A DNA stretch of 40,191 nucleotides from a virus. The stretch lies in IMG/VR virus record IMGVR_UViG_3300007770_000037, positions 1 through 40,191 of that record. One strand, 5' to 3'. Positions 14,600 to 21,717 of the stretch are shown in pieces. The stretch's first letter is position 1; the number at the start of each line of letters is the position of its first letter. The position numbers and the translations under genes are program-made. The notes beneath the pieces were generated by a model. That model saw only the letters and a program-made list of their open reading frames with translations. It searched no databases and was not told the DNA's origin.

Positions 14600-14623
14600 G
14601 TTTTGCATTGTCACGTCAACAGG
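14592..14623 (-). promoter_or_regulatory. Minus-strand early promoter, overlapping and divergent
   Basis: Read on the minus strand, TTGACG (14619-14614), a 16-base spacer and TATATC (14597-14592). Its -10 box overlaps the -10 box of the plus promoter. It would drive the methyltransferase, ParB, helicase and RusA operon. The overlap means the two promoters should exclude each other. Confidence 0.6.
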
Positions 14624-14642
14624 GTTTCACGGTTTTAATTCT

Positions 14643-14918
14643 ATGGACGAAACAAGCCGAATTTTTAAACGCAACGTGCGAGCCGCAATTGCGGCCGACG
14701 ATCGATCGCAAACGGCAATTGCACTCGACGCCGGGCTAACGCAACCGCAGTTGTCGCACATTCTGTCGGGCGACCGATCGGTTACGCTACGCGTCGCCGC
14801 GTCGATTGCCGGCGGCCTCGGCGTTAACCTCGGCGAGTTAGTGCAACAAAACGAAAGGGCAAACGGTGCCAAACGAAAACGACCGGCAAGCAAACGAAAA
14901 CGACAACCCGCAAGATAG
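14643..14918 (+). CDS. XRE-family helix-turn-helix repressor
   Basis: The 91-residue protein has a Cro/CI-type HTH between about residues 22 and 48: SQTAIALDAGLTQPQLSHILSG, with the QPQLSHIL recognition helix, followed by RSVTLRVAASIAGGLGVNLGELV. The C-terminal 20 residues are very basic (AKRKRPASKRKR), which could add DNA binding. It is the first gene of the only plus operon and is driven by a promoter flanked by inverted CCTGTTGACG decamers, its likely operators (autoregulation). It may act as the Cro-like switch of the virus. The Rad52-like gene overlaps its end by 53 bases. Confidence 0.9.
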   Translation: MDETSRIFKRNVRAAIAADDRSQTAIALDAGLTQPQLSHILSGDRSVTLRVAASIAGGLGVNLGELVQQNERANGAKRKRPASKRKRQPAR

Positions 14919-15609
14919 CCTCGACCCGATGCGCATTTGGTCGCAATGGTCGAGCGACACGCCGCGCGACGCGTTGAAAGAATTTAAAAAGGCGGGCGGT
15001 TTCTCGGGTACGGCGATCGACGTTACGTATCGTTTCGAGCGACTTACGCAACTATTCGGGCCAAACGGGCAGGGCTGGGGTTTCGAGATTGTCGAACGCT
15101 GGCGAGAGGATTTCGCCGGGCATGCGTACGTGTTTGTGCGCGGCTTTATATGGTACGTCGACCCGTCGACCGGCAAACGGTGCGAGACTTCGCACCAAAT
15201 CGGCGGCACGTACGGCGACAGGTCGCCCGACGAAGTTTGGAAAATGTCGATAACCGATGCCGCGACTAAATGTTGTCAGTTGCTTGGCCTCGCCGCAGAC
15301 GTTTATCGCGGGCAAATGGACGGCAACAAATATCTAATGCCCGAGGGCGACGCCAAACCCAAATCGCGGGCAAAACCAAAACAGCAACAGCAACGCCCGC
15401 CGGCCGAGCCGAAACCGAAACCGCCGGCCGCCGATGCAATCAACGCCGTTTTAAAGGCGATCGACACCGCGACCGACCGCGAGGCGTTAAAAGGGCCGTG
15501 GCAATGGTTCAAGTTGCACGAGGCGGCATTACCCGAGGCGCAACGCGAAACAATGCGCGGCCTATTTACAGCCAAGGGCGCCCAGCTCAAAAACGAGGCG
15601 GCGCAATGA
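14866..15609 (+). CDS. Rad52/22-like single-strand annealing protein
   Basis: The start is a GTG with AAAGGG seven bases before it. Starting instead at the ATG at 14929 would avoid the overlap but lacks a ribosome site. Residues 30-165 match the Rad52/Rad22 annealing fold: ALKEFKKAGGFSGTAIDVTYRFERLTQLFGPNGQGWGFEIV, then strands with HAYVFVRGFIWYVD and a DAATKCCQLLGLAADVYRG helix. A Pro/Lys/Gln-rich linker and a C-terminal helical domain follow. It anneals complementary single strands in phage recombination. No partner exonuclease is recognised nearby; RusA on the other strand can finish the exchange. Confidence 0.85.
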   Translation: MPNENDRQANENDNPQDSLDPMRIWSQWSSDTPRDALKEFKKAGGFSGTAIDVTYRFERLTQLFGPNGQGWGFEIVERWREDFAGHAYVFVRGFIWYVDPSTGKRCETSHQIGGTYGDRSPDEVWKMSITDAATKCCQLLGLAADVYRGQMDGNKYLMPEGDAKPKSRAKPKQQQQRPPAEPKPKPPAADAINAVLKAIDTATDREALKGPWQWFKLHEAALPEAQRETMRGLFTAKGAQLKNEAAQ

Positions 15610-15836
15610 GCGACTATATCGACGCTGCCGAGCACGAGCGCAAAATTGTCGAGTTTCAAACGGGATATGCAATCGAGGTTTGCCAGATTATCAACGCGGC
15701 GGCCGACCTCGACCAGCTCGCCGCCGTCGGTGCCGAGTTAGCCGCCGAGCCTAGTTGGTGCCGCTCGCACGATCTTGTGCGGGAGTCGTACCGCGATCGG
15801 CGTGCCGAGCTGCGAAAGGCGGGCGGGCATGAGTAA
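15606..15836 (+). CDS. Small protein of the recombination operon (76 aa)
   Basis: The ATG overlaps the stop of the Rad52-like gene (ATGA), so it is translationally coupled. The product is an acidic helical protein (SDYIDAAEHERKIVEFQTGYAIEVCQIINAAADLDQLAAVGAEL in separate helices) ending in a basic segment. No domain is recognised. Its fixed position behind the annealing protein suggests an accessory to recombination, but that is inference from context. Confidence 0.75.
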   Translation: MSDYIDAAEHERKIVEFQTGYAIEVCQIINAAADLDQLAAVGAELAAEPSWCRSHDLVRESYRDRRAELRKAGGHE

Positions 15837-16239
15837 AACGCCAACCGCGACCGCAACCGACGTTTGGTATTGGCTACGCGCTGGCGTTTTTACGGTTGCC
15901 GTTTGTGAGGCGACAGGCGAGGCGATCGTTTACAAAGGCGACCGCGAGCTAACGAGCCGAATAAATACGCGACACCGAAACCTCGACGACGAGCACGGCG
16001 ACCCGAGGGTTGATTTGTGGCACGAGTCGAAACGCAGGTCGTGCCACGTTTCGCACATTGTTTGGCAGGTACACGCCGAGCGCAAATTGCCGTCCGGTTT
16101 TGAAATCCACCACAGAAACGGCAACCCGCTCGACAACCGTTTCGATAACTTGCTATGCGTGCACCCTCGCGACCATATCAAATTGCACGGGCAACCCGTC
16201 GCCGACGGCGAGTTTAACGACGACACAATACCATTTTAA
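15829..16239 (+). CDS. HNH endonuclease (homing-type)
   Basis: The start ATG overlaps the upstream stop by 8 bases; the longer open frame has no ribosome site. The 136-residue protein contains a beta-beta-alpha HNH core at 92-110, EIHHRNGNPLDNRFDNLLC, with the catalytic His pair and the Asn residues in the order of HNH_3 enzymes. It is preceded by SHIVWQVHAERKLPSGF, as in many free-standing phage HNH proteins. The N-terminal 60 residues include a short beta-rich segment typical of NUMOD-like DNA contact. It may be a selfish homing gene or serve recombination. Confidence 0.85.
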   Translation: MSKTPTATATDVWYWLRAGVFTVAVCEATGEAIVYKGDRELTSRINTRHRNLDDEHGDPRVDLWHESKRRSCHVSHIVWQVHAERKLPSGFEIHHRNGNPLDNRFDNLLCVHPRDHIKLHGQPVADGEFNDDTIPF

Positions 16240-16253
16240 AAACAACGTTGTTT
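16240..16253. other. 14-bp perfect palindrome in a gap
   Basis: AAACAACGTTGTTT follows the HNH stop codon at once. The rest of the 157-base gap up to 16396 holds the dispersed palindrome and a GGAG ribosome site before 16397. The hairpin could stop or pace transcription, but there is no clear T-run. Confidence 0.4.
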
Positions 16254-16345
16254 CGCGGCGGCCGGCGACGGTTCGCTAGTGCCCGACGAGGACGGTTGAC
16301 GGTTAGGAAACCGAGCCGCCGGGCGGGTCGCCGCACGTTATTTCG

Positions 16346-16364
16346 AGGTGACATCGTGTCACCT
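16346..16364. repeat. Dispersed 19-bp palindrome, copy 5
   Basis: AGGTGACA-TCG-TGTCACCT, i.e. the same element read in the opposite orientation, matching the opposite direction of the plus operon. It lies 33 bases before the start of the gene at 16397. Confidence 0.95.
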
Positions 16365-16396
16365 CGCCACCTTCCCGAGTTTGGAGATTTTAGAGC

Positions 16397-16699
16397 ATGA
16401 AACCGCGACGACTTAAAAACGGGCAATCGATCTTGCTGTTGCACTCACCCGACGAGGCGGCGTTAGCGTCGGTCGACATTTTGCTAACCGTTGCCGCAAC
16501 GGGCAAGGTTTCGAGCGACACCGTGCGAGCGCTTGCGACTAAGGCGCAAGGCGCGTTAGAGGATTTCGTAAACGCCCTCAACTCGCACAATAAAACCGCC
16601 CAGTCGGCCGAGGCGGGCGAGGGCGAGTCGCCGACGCTATTTGACGAGCCGCCCGCCGCCAAAACCGAGGCGAAACCCAAAACAAAGGCGGCAAAATAA
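16397..16699 (+). CDS. Small early protein with disordered tail (100 aa)
   Basis: The ATG has TTTGGAG eight to ten bases upstream. The first 70 residues are a helical domain (PDEAALASVDILLTVAATGKV, TVRALATKAQGALEDFVNALN). Residues 70-100 are charged and Pro/Lys-rich, with an SPTLFDEPP peptide reminiscent of a short linear docking motif, perhaps for the host sliding clamp, though it lacks the usual Gln. No family is recognised. The dispersed palindrome just upstream could control this gene separately from the first half of the operon. Confidence 0.7.
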   Translation: MKPRRLKNGQSILLLHSPDEAALASVDILLTVAATGKVSSDTVRALATKAQGALEDFVNALNSHNKTAQSAEAGEGESPTLFDEPPAAKTEAKPKTKAAK

Positions 16700-16939
16700 A
16701 TGCGATCGCTCAAACAGATACGCCGACTCTATAACCGGCAAGCCCGTGCTGGCCGCCGGCGTCGAGCGATTGCCGGCAACGAGGGCGTCGCGCTGCAGGA
16801 TTGGCGCAACCGCCAACGCGAGGCGGCACGCCTTGCGGATAAATACGCACGCGAGGTTGAGCGACGCCGACGCGTTGTCGCTGCCCGCGTGAAACGTGAA
16901 CGGGCCGCCGCCGATGTCGTGCGACCCGTGTTTGAGTAA
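16700..16939 (+). CDS. Basic helical protein (79 aa)
   Basis: The ORF begins directly at the base after the stop of the gene before it (TAA-ATG), so it is translationally coupled. The protein is almost entirely Arg/Ala/Glu-rich helix (RRLYNRQARAGRRRRAIAGNEG, REAARLADKYAREVERRRRVV), so a coiled coil or nucleic-acid-binding helix is likely. Its codon use in the Arg-rich part is like the shadows, so the possibility of a spurious ORF cannot be excluded; the coupling argues for a real gene. Confidence 0.6.
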   Translation: MRSLKQIRRLYNRQARAGRRRRAIAGNEGVALQDWRNRQREAARLADKYAREVERRRRVVAARVKRERAAADVVRPVFE

Positions 16940-16959
16940 ACCGCCCTAGTCAGGCGGTT
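16939..16959 (+). terminator. Hairpin at the end of the plus operon
   Basis: AACCGCC and GGCGGTT pair around a 7-base loop, starting at the stop codon of the last plus gene. There is no T-run, so it may be a transcript-end stabilising hairpin or a weak terminator. Confidence 0.45.
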
Positions 16960-17316
16960 AGGCGTTGCCCGTCGGTGCGAGGTTTTCTTTACCTTATAGG
17001 TGAACAAATGTTCTACTCGACGCCGGCGGGCGATTGCCGCTAAGTTGCGATCGACAATTTACAAACCCGGCCCGAACGCGTGCGGCCGGTCAGCGCTGAG
17101 GCGCACCGCACGCGGCAGGGTTTCGCAATGCTCCCGCGTGCAGGTGTCCGACGAACGGCACGCGGCAACGAGTTGCGACCGTAGGGTTGATGTCGCACGC
17201 GGTTACGAGGCGACACGGTGTTAGCTGGTGAGGGTGCCGGAAGCAAAACACGACCTCGCATGTGCGGGGTCGGTGCGCGCGGCTCGGGATTAAAAAGCAA
17301 ATTTCGCCGAGCGCAT
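16960..17316. other. Intergenic region between converging operons
   Basis: About 360 bases without a supported gene; a plus ORF from 17000 is Arg/Cys-rich and lacks a ribosome site. A hairpin at 17251-17272 has 10-base arms (CGACCTCGCA and TGCGGGGTCG) with one G-U-type mismatch around a two-base centre. The region could hold a small RNA, an origin or nothing; no tRNA cloverleaf could be drawn. Confidence 0.4.
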
Positions 17317-17353
17317 AAAAACGCCCGCCTCGGGTCCGACACCGAAAACGGGC
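17317..17353 (-). terminator. Terminator after the glycosyltransferase fusion gene
   Basis: On the minus strand GCCCG...TCGG pairs with CCGA...CGGGC and is followed by GTTTTT and then ATGCGC. The same TTTTTATGCGC follows three other hairpins in the window. Confidence 0.7.
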
Positions 17354-17397
17354 AAGGGTCGCCGTGTGAGCAACACCGAAAATATAGCGCCGGGCCG

Positions 17398-19452
17398 TTA
17401 GTATGACAAGCGCACGCCCGGCCGACCCGCCCAGAAATGCCCCAGTCGCTCGCTGTCACGCTCTATCGTGACGTTAAACCCGGCCGACTCTAAACACTCC
17501 CGCAACGCCTCGGCGTTGTATACGGGCCATTGCGGCGACACGTACGCGACGTCGCCGGGTGCCGGCTTGTACTCGTGAAACTCGCCTAGCACGTAATCGA
17601 CCAAATCGAGGCGTTGTGAGGTCAACAGGGCGGGAAACTCGCCGCCCTCGCAATCGAGTTTCAGCAACGACACCCGGCCGAAACCCTCGGCGGCATGCTC
17701 TATCGCCGTATCTAGCGGCACGGCGGGCACGGTTTCACTAGCTCGGGCGGTTTCGCCAATCCCCAGCGTACAACCGCCGCCGCCCGTGTTTGCCGGGTCG
17801 GCTGAGTTGCAAAACGCCAACGAGTCGAAACCGGGTTGCCACACGGCCGCACGGTGCACCTCGGCCCGCTTGTTGTGCAACGCTAGGTTTTTCTCGGCGA
17901 GTTGATAGTTGCCCGCGCTCGCCTCGTACGCGTGCACGCGGGCGACGCCTCGGCGTAGGCATGCGAAACTAAACGAGCCGACGTGCGCGCCGACGTCAAG
18001 AATAACGGTGCCCGGTTTGAACCTCGCCGGCAATCGATATTCGTTTTCGGAAACGATCGAGTCAAAAATAGGACAATCCCAGGTGCCGGCCCTCGATTGC
18101 CAATAGCCCGGCCGATCGAGCGACGCCGGGCCGCTCGGGACTAACGAAACCTCGTTGCGCTCGTGCCATAGCCAACGACCGCGCCAAACGCCGTCGACGA
18201 GCCGCAAACGCATCATGCCGACCTCTTGGTTTTTGTGCGCGTTGCCAACGATCGTTAAAACCGGCTCGTCGTTTTCGAGTTGCAACGACCAACGTTTCTC
18301 GCAATCGGCACCGCCGACGCTAATTGCGCCGCCAGGGTCGAGCCGCAACGGCCGCGAGCCCCCGCCGCGAGTGTAAACGTACTCGCCCTCGATCGACTCG
18401 GCCGCGAGTTGCTCGGCCGCCGTGCTCGTTGCAACGTCGTAAATACGGCCCGACCAATGTTTAGCCAACTCGGCGCGAGCCCGCGTCGGTGCCCTCGGGT
18501 CAACTAGGCATTTCAATTCGGCACCCGCGCAGATTTGCGATTTACCTTGCGCGGCGTGTTGCGTAACTAGCCGCCCCTCGAAATCCTTTTGCATGATGCA
18601 CGGCCAGACCCAACCGGCCTTATGCGGCGAGATACTGTACGGCGTGCCGAGTTTACGCCATGCCAAATGATAGGTTGATTTGTCGCCGAAAACGAAACTG
18701 TAATACCAATCGCTGTACTCGTTAATAAACATCGTCAACAGCAACTCGGGCATGCAACGCGTTTTGTCGATTAGAAATTGCCCGCTTTCAAAATCCGGCT
18801 CGTTGATATAGTCGAGCCCCACGTTGCGCCAAACCTCGGGCGGCATCCACTCTTTGCGCGACCGGCCGGGCGGCAGGTCGGGCCAAAATATCGCGCCCGT
18901 TTCGGCGTATTGCGGCGAGCCGAATAGGTACGACGGGTCGGCCGCCGGTATAACGTCGGCGTCGAGATAGAGCACGTGCGCAAACCGCGAGTGCAACACC
19001 GAAAACGGTTTCAATTCCCAACCGTTGAGCCGGCGCGGCGGACGATCTAACCCGGCAATAACCTTTGTCGCGTCGACGACGGTTACGCCGGGCAGGGTCG
19101 CGGCGGCCCGTTGCATTTCGCGGTCGAACTCGCCCTCCCCCAAATGCCACAGCTCGACCGGCAAGTCGCACCCGAGGTGCCGCAACTCGTGGACGCACGC
19201 GTATGCGCACGTAAAAAACGTCGCACCGCCGGCACCTATCACAATGCCGTGCTCGTTGCCCAGGTCGGGCAGGTCGACACAACGTTGCACTCGCTCAACC
19301 TCTCGATCGAGCAACAGCAACTCGGCGTCGTGCGTGTTTTTCCATTTCTTCCAATGCTCGGGCAAATCGCCGATTGATTCGATTACGCCGGCCAAAACAT
19401 CGGCCGAGGTGTTTTCGGTTACGTCGCTCGCCTTAATCGCTGTCGTCGCCAT
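17398..19452 (-). CDS. Mannosyltransferase-like / FkbM methyltransferase fusion
   Basis: The ATG at 19450-19452 has GAAAGG before it and overlaps the Cys-rich gene by 20 bases. The 684-residue protein joins three parts. Residues 65-335 resemble putative fungal-type mannosyltransferases: GIVIGAGG, LNGWELKPFSVLHSRFAHV and the DxD metal site in LYLDADVIP (161-169). Residues 355-440 are a beta-rich linker domain. Residues 481-680 are an FkbM-family methyltransferase with VILDVGAHVGSF (483-494), YEAS (509-512) and LLKLDCEGGEF (596-606). It probably adds a hexose and then O-methylates it, on a virion glycoprotein or host surface sugar. It ends the tail-tip operon. Confidence 0.85.
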   Translation of the reverse strand: MATTAIKASDVTENTSADVLAGVIESIGDLPEHWKKWKNTHDAELLLLDREVERVQRCVDLPDLGNEHGIVIGAGGATFFTCAYACVHELRHLGCDLPVELWHLGEGEFDREMQRAAATLPGVTVVDATKVIAGLDRPPRRLNGWELKPFSVLHSRFAHVLYLDADVIPAADPSYLFGSPQYAETGAIFWPDLPPGRSRKEWMPPEVWRNVGLDYINEPDFESGQFLIDKTRCMPELLLTMFINEYSDWYYSFVFGDKSTYHLAWRKLGTPYSISPHKAGWVWPCIMQKDFEGRLVTQHAAQGKSQICAGAELKCLVDPRAPTRARAELAKHWSGRIYDVATSTAAEQLAAESIEGEYVYTRGGGSRPLRLDPGGAISVGGADCEKRWSLQLENDEPVLTIVGNAHKNQEVGMMRLRLVDGVWRGRWLWHERNEVSLVPSGPASLDRPGYWQSRAGTWDCPIFDSIVSENEYRLPARFKPGTVILDVGAHVGSFSFACLRRGVARVHAYEASAGNYQLAEKNLALHNKRAEVHRAAVWQPGFDSLAFCNSADPANTGGGGCTLGIGETARASETVPAVPLDTAIEHAAEGFGRVSLLKLDCEGGEFPALLTSQRLDLVDYVLGEFHEYKPAPGDVAYVSPQWPVYNAEALRECLESAGFNVTIERDSERLGHFWAGRPGVRLSY

Positions 19453-19828
19453 TGGTCGCCTTTCGCTCGGGACAATCGAGGCAAACGGCAACGGTGTGCC
19501 TGTCGTCGCGGCCTCGGATAGATAACGTGCACTCGGGTTTCGGTATCCCGACACACGTGCACGAGTAAATTTGGTGCGCCTCGTCGCGCCCGCCGCACAA
19601 CGTGCAATTTACGACTCGGGTTTTTTCGCCTCGGTATACGCACGACGTTACGTCGTCGAGCGACTCGCGGCGAGGCGGCGTCGCGGTCGGCGGCCCGGTT
19701 TTTAGCCAACACTTCCAGCACGTCGGCGGCGCGGGCAACCCGACCGAGCCTTGCCCGCAATGGCAGAAAAACCCGCCCGCCGGGCCGGGTTGAAAATCGC
19801 ACGGCGAGGTTTCGTCGCGAGGCGGCAT
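19433..19828 (-). CDS. Cys-rich zinc-binding protein of the tail-tip operon (131 aa)
   Basis: The ORF starts one base after the stop of the gene before it and ends 20 bases inside the glycosyltransferase gene. It has CHCGQG (22-27), CWKCW (37-41), CTLCGG (75-80), CTCVG and CLDCPER near the end, i.e. at least ten cysteines in CxxC or CxC pairs. The pairs could hold several zinc ions or disulfides. Such a short multi-ribbon protein beside a tail gene is unusual. No family is recognised. Confidence 0.75.
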   Translation of the reverse strand: MPPRDETSPCDFQPGPAGGFFCHCGQGSVGLPAPPTCWKCWLKTGPPTATPPRRESLDDVTSCVYRGEKTRVVNCTLCGGRDEAHQIYSCTCVGIPKPECTLSIRGRDDRHTVAVCLDCPERKATNGDDSD

Positions 19829-20611
19829 TTATATTTTCTCCAACGTAACCGTCGCGCCGGCGGTTAGGTGTTGACCAAAACACCAACCCGTCGAGCAATT
19901 GTTTGCGGGTTTCGGGCAGCTCGGGCCATTCGGCCATAGTATCGGCCCGGCCGGGTTTGAGAGAATCCACGTAGGGCACTCGGGTCGGTCGGGCGCTAAA
20001 TCCTCGTCGTCGAGGGACCACGAGAAATTGTTTGTGCAGTTGATCGCAATGCCGAGTCGATAAACCGCAAACCTAAAATAATGGTCGCCGATTACGTCAG
20101 GCGGCGGCGGGCCGACTTTTGGCGTGTACGTTATCGTGTACGGCATGCTGATACAGTCGGTCGTTATGAAATCCCAAAACGACCCGCACCGATTTGCGAT
20201 CGAACCCATATTGCCGCACTTTGGATCGCACGAGTCTAGCGCGCCGTCAAATGCACGATCTAAATCAATTTCGCCGTCGCACGCGATCAGCCCGTTAACG
20301 GTTGCCGTCGTGCTTTGAAATGACGCAACGCACGAGCCTTTTGGCCGATGATAAAGATACGACCCGTTGACGTTGCGAAAATCGATTGTTTCGGTAACGT
20401 CATAAAACCAACTCGACGTATCGGTGCACGACACTTGATCGAACCCGGCCAACGTTAGCCGGTAGTCGCTGCTGCCCTCTAAAATGTCGGTGCAATAGTA
20501 GCACGGCACGCCCTCGCAACAGCAAAGATCGAGCACCGACAACCCGCCGTCGGGTTGCTTTAGAGGTTTGCCGTTATGGAGTTTCCACAAACCCGCAAGT
20601 CGGTTTGTCAT
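19829..20611 (-). CDS. Cys-rich tail-tip protein (260 aa)
   Basis: The protein starts MTNRLAGLWKLHNGKP and has an early LCCCEGVPCYYCTD cluster (28-41), then CDGEIDLD, CDPKCGNM, NRCGS, DCISMPY and more cysteines along the length, with beta-type strands between. The CCC-x3-PCYYC cluster recalls hypothetical proteins found in Planctomycetota prophage-like regions. It lies between the tail-tip proteins and the glycosyltransferase fusion and is probably exported to the virion surface, where disulfides would be stable. Function unknown. Confidence 0.75.
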   Translation of the reverse strand: MTNRLAGLWKLHNGKPLKQPDGGLSVLDLCCCEGVPCYYCTDILEGSSDYRLTLAGFDQVSCTDTSSWFYDVTETIDFRNVNGSYLYHRPKGSCVASFQSTTATVNGLIACDGEIDLDRAFDGALDSCDPKCGNMGSIANRCGSFWDFITTDCISMPYTITYTPKVGPPPPDVIGDHYFRFAVYRLGIAINCTNNFSWSLDDEDLAPDRPECPTWILSNPAGPILWPNGPSCPKPANNCSTGWCFGQHLTAGATVTLEKI

Positions 20612-20620
20612 TGGTCGCCC

Positions 20621-21610
20621 TTAAAATTCGCCCGTCATGCCTTCGCCGGTTTCGCACGAGCCCGACTCGCTGCCGCCGCTGAAAACCGACCCGCTGCCCA
20701 ACGAGCCCGCGTCGCAACACGAGTTGACGTCGTAAGCAAACGCATAGTCGGGCGCAATCCAGCCTGTCGCACCGCTGCCGCTATCGCTTCCAGCGCTGCC
20801 GCCGACGCAGTCGCTATATTCGACGATGTCGCAAACCTTATTCGGGATAACTCCGAAATTCATCGACGCCATTAGCTCGACTTTAGTTAACGCGCCGGGG
20901 TGCGTTGTATCGAGCGACGGCGAGTCGACAACGTCAACGACTACGCATACGCCGTGCATTTGCGGTTGAAATACAAACCAACCCGAAAACGGCTCGGCCC
21001 CCGACTCAACCGAGTGTACGGCCGCCGCTTGCCTCAACAATACGTAATCGTTTTCGAGTCCTTGCCAACGAAGTAATGTATTGTCGGCCGTGAAAACCGA
21101 CACGGGCAACCCGCTGTCGACGTCGACAGCGCCCGGTTTGAAATACGCCGACGGGTCGTCGTGCCGTAGCGGTTTACTTAGCTGCGCTTTGACCAGGGCA
21201 CCGCCTCGCGGCAACGAAAACCACCACTCGCCGTTTTGCTCGTCGCCCCAACACCGTTGCCAGTGTGCGATAACGGGCGTGCCCTCGGGAACCCAACCCG
21301 GCGTGCAAATATTGCGGGCGGTCGCGCCGTACTTAGTTGTCGGTGCGTTGCGTAGCTTGTAAATCGTATCGCGAAAACCGGGCAACGGCCTAAACGCCGC
21401 ATCGATAAACGCAATGCGAAACACGTTGCCGGGCGGGTCGGGATATTGCGGCGAGTCGTTTTCGCCGCACGTCGTAATCGCCAAAAACTGGTGCCGGCTG
21501 TCGTCGGCCGACGAGTCGCGTTGCATATTCTCGACCAGCTCGCCGAGCCGCTCGACTTGCGTTTGCAATTGCTCGATTTCGCGCCGGTCGCTCGGGTCGC
21601 GGGTTACCAT
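20621..21610 (-). CDS. Tail-tip protein with N-terminal coiled coil (329 aa)
   Basis: The ATG at 21608-21610 has GAGGCGG before it; the longer open frame would translate the palindrome and the bipartite element and has no ribosome site. Residues 7-27 (DRREIEQLQTQVERLGELVEN) are a heptad coiled coil, followed by beta-rich sequence. The last 60 residues are Gly/Ser/Cys-rich (DCVGGSAGSDSGSGATG, CCDAGSLGSGSVFSGGSESGSCETG), a flexible, possibly disulfide-linked tail. It is probably part of the tail tip or a host-contacting appendage. No family is recognised. Confidence 0.75.
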   Translation of the reverse strand: MVTRDPSDRREIEQLQTQVERLGELVENMQRDSSADDSRHQFLAITTCGENDSPQYPDPPGNVFRIAFIDAAFRPLPGFRDTIYKLRNAPTTKYGATARNICTPGWVPEGTPVIAHWQRCWGDEQNGEWWFSLPRGGALVKAQLSKPLRHDDPSAYFKPGAVDVDSGLPVSVFTADNTLLRWQGLENDYVLLRQAAAVHSVESGAEPFSGWFVFQPQMHGVCVVVDVVDSPSLDTTHPGALTKVELMASMNFGVIPNKVCDIVEYSDCVGGSAGSDSGSGATGWIAPDYAFAYDVNSCCDAGSLGSGSVFSGGSESGSCETGEGMTGEF

Positions 21611-21646
21611 GCTTGCCGCCTCGCTTGTGACTTTGCCGGCGGCGCG

Positions 21647-21665
21647 AGGTGACACGATGTCACCT
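21647..21665. repeat. Dispersed 19-bp palindrome, copy 6
   Basis: AGGTGACA-CGA-TGTCACCT. It lies 37 bases before the start of the tail-tip gene at 21610 and directly abuts bipartite element copy D, one base apart. Confidence 0.95.
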
Positions 21666-21666
21666 C

Positions 21667-21693
21667 GTGAAAATCCGCGGCGGCCATTGTGAC
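21667..21693 (-). promoter_or_regulatory. Bipartite GTCACA-N15-TTTCAC element, copy D
   Basis: On the minus strand GTCACA, 15 bases with CCGCGG, TTTCAC, pointing at the tail-tip gene at 21610. It adjoins a copy of the 19-bp palindrome, so the two systems may act together here. Confidence 0.6.
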
Positions 21694-21717
21694 AGGTTAT
21701 AACAAAACGCCGGCAAA

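Noticed and set aside
17000-17224. Plus ORF in the intergenic region
   Set aside because: It has a GTG start without ribosome site and an Arg/Cys-rich translation. There is no sign of coding.
16939-17400. Possible tRNA gene in the gap
   Set aside because: No T-loop consensus or cloverleaf could be found by eye here or elsewhere; a tRNA scan would settle it.
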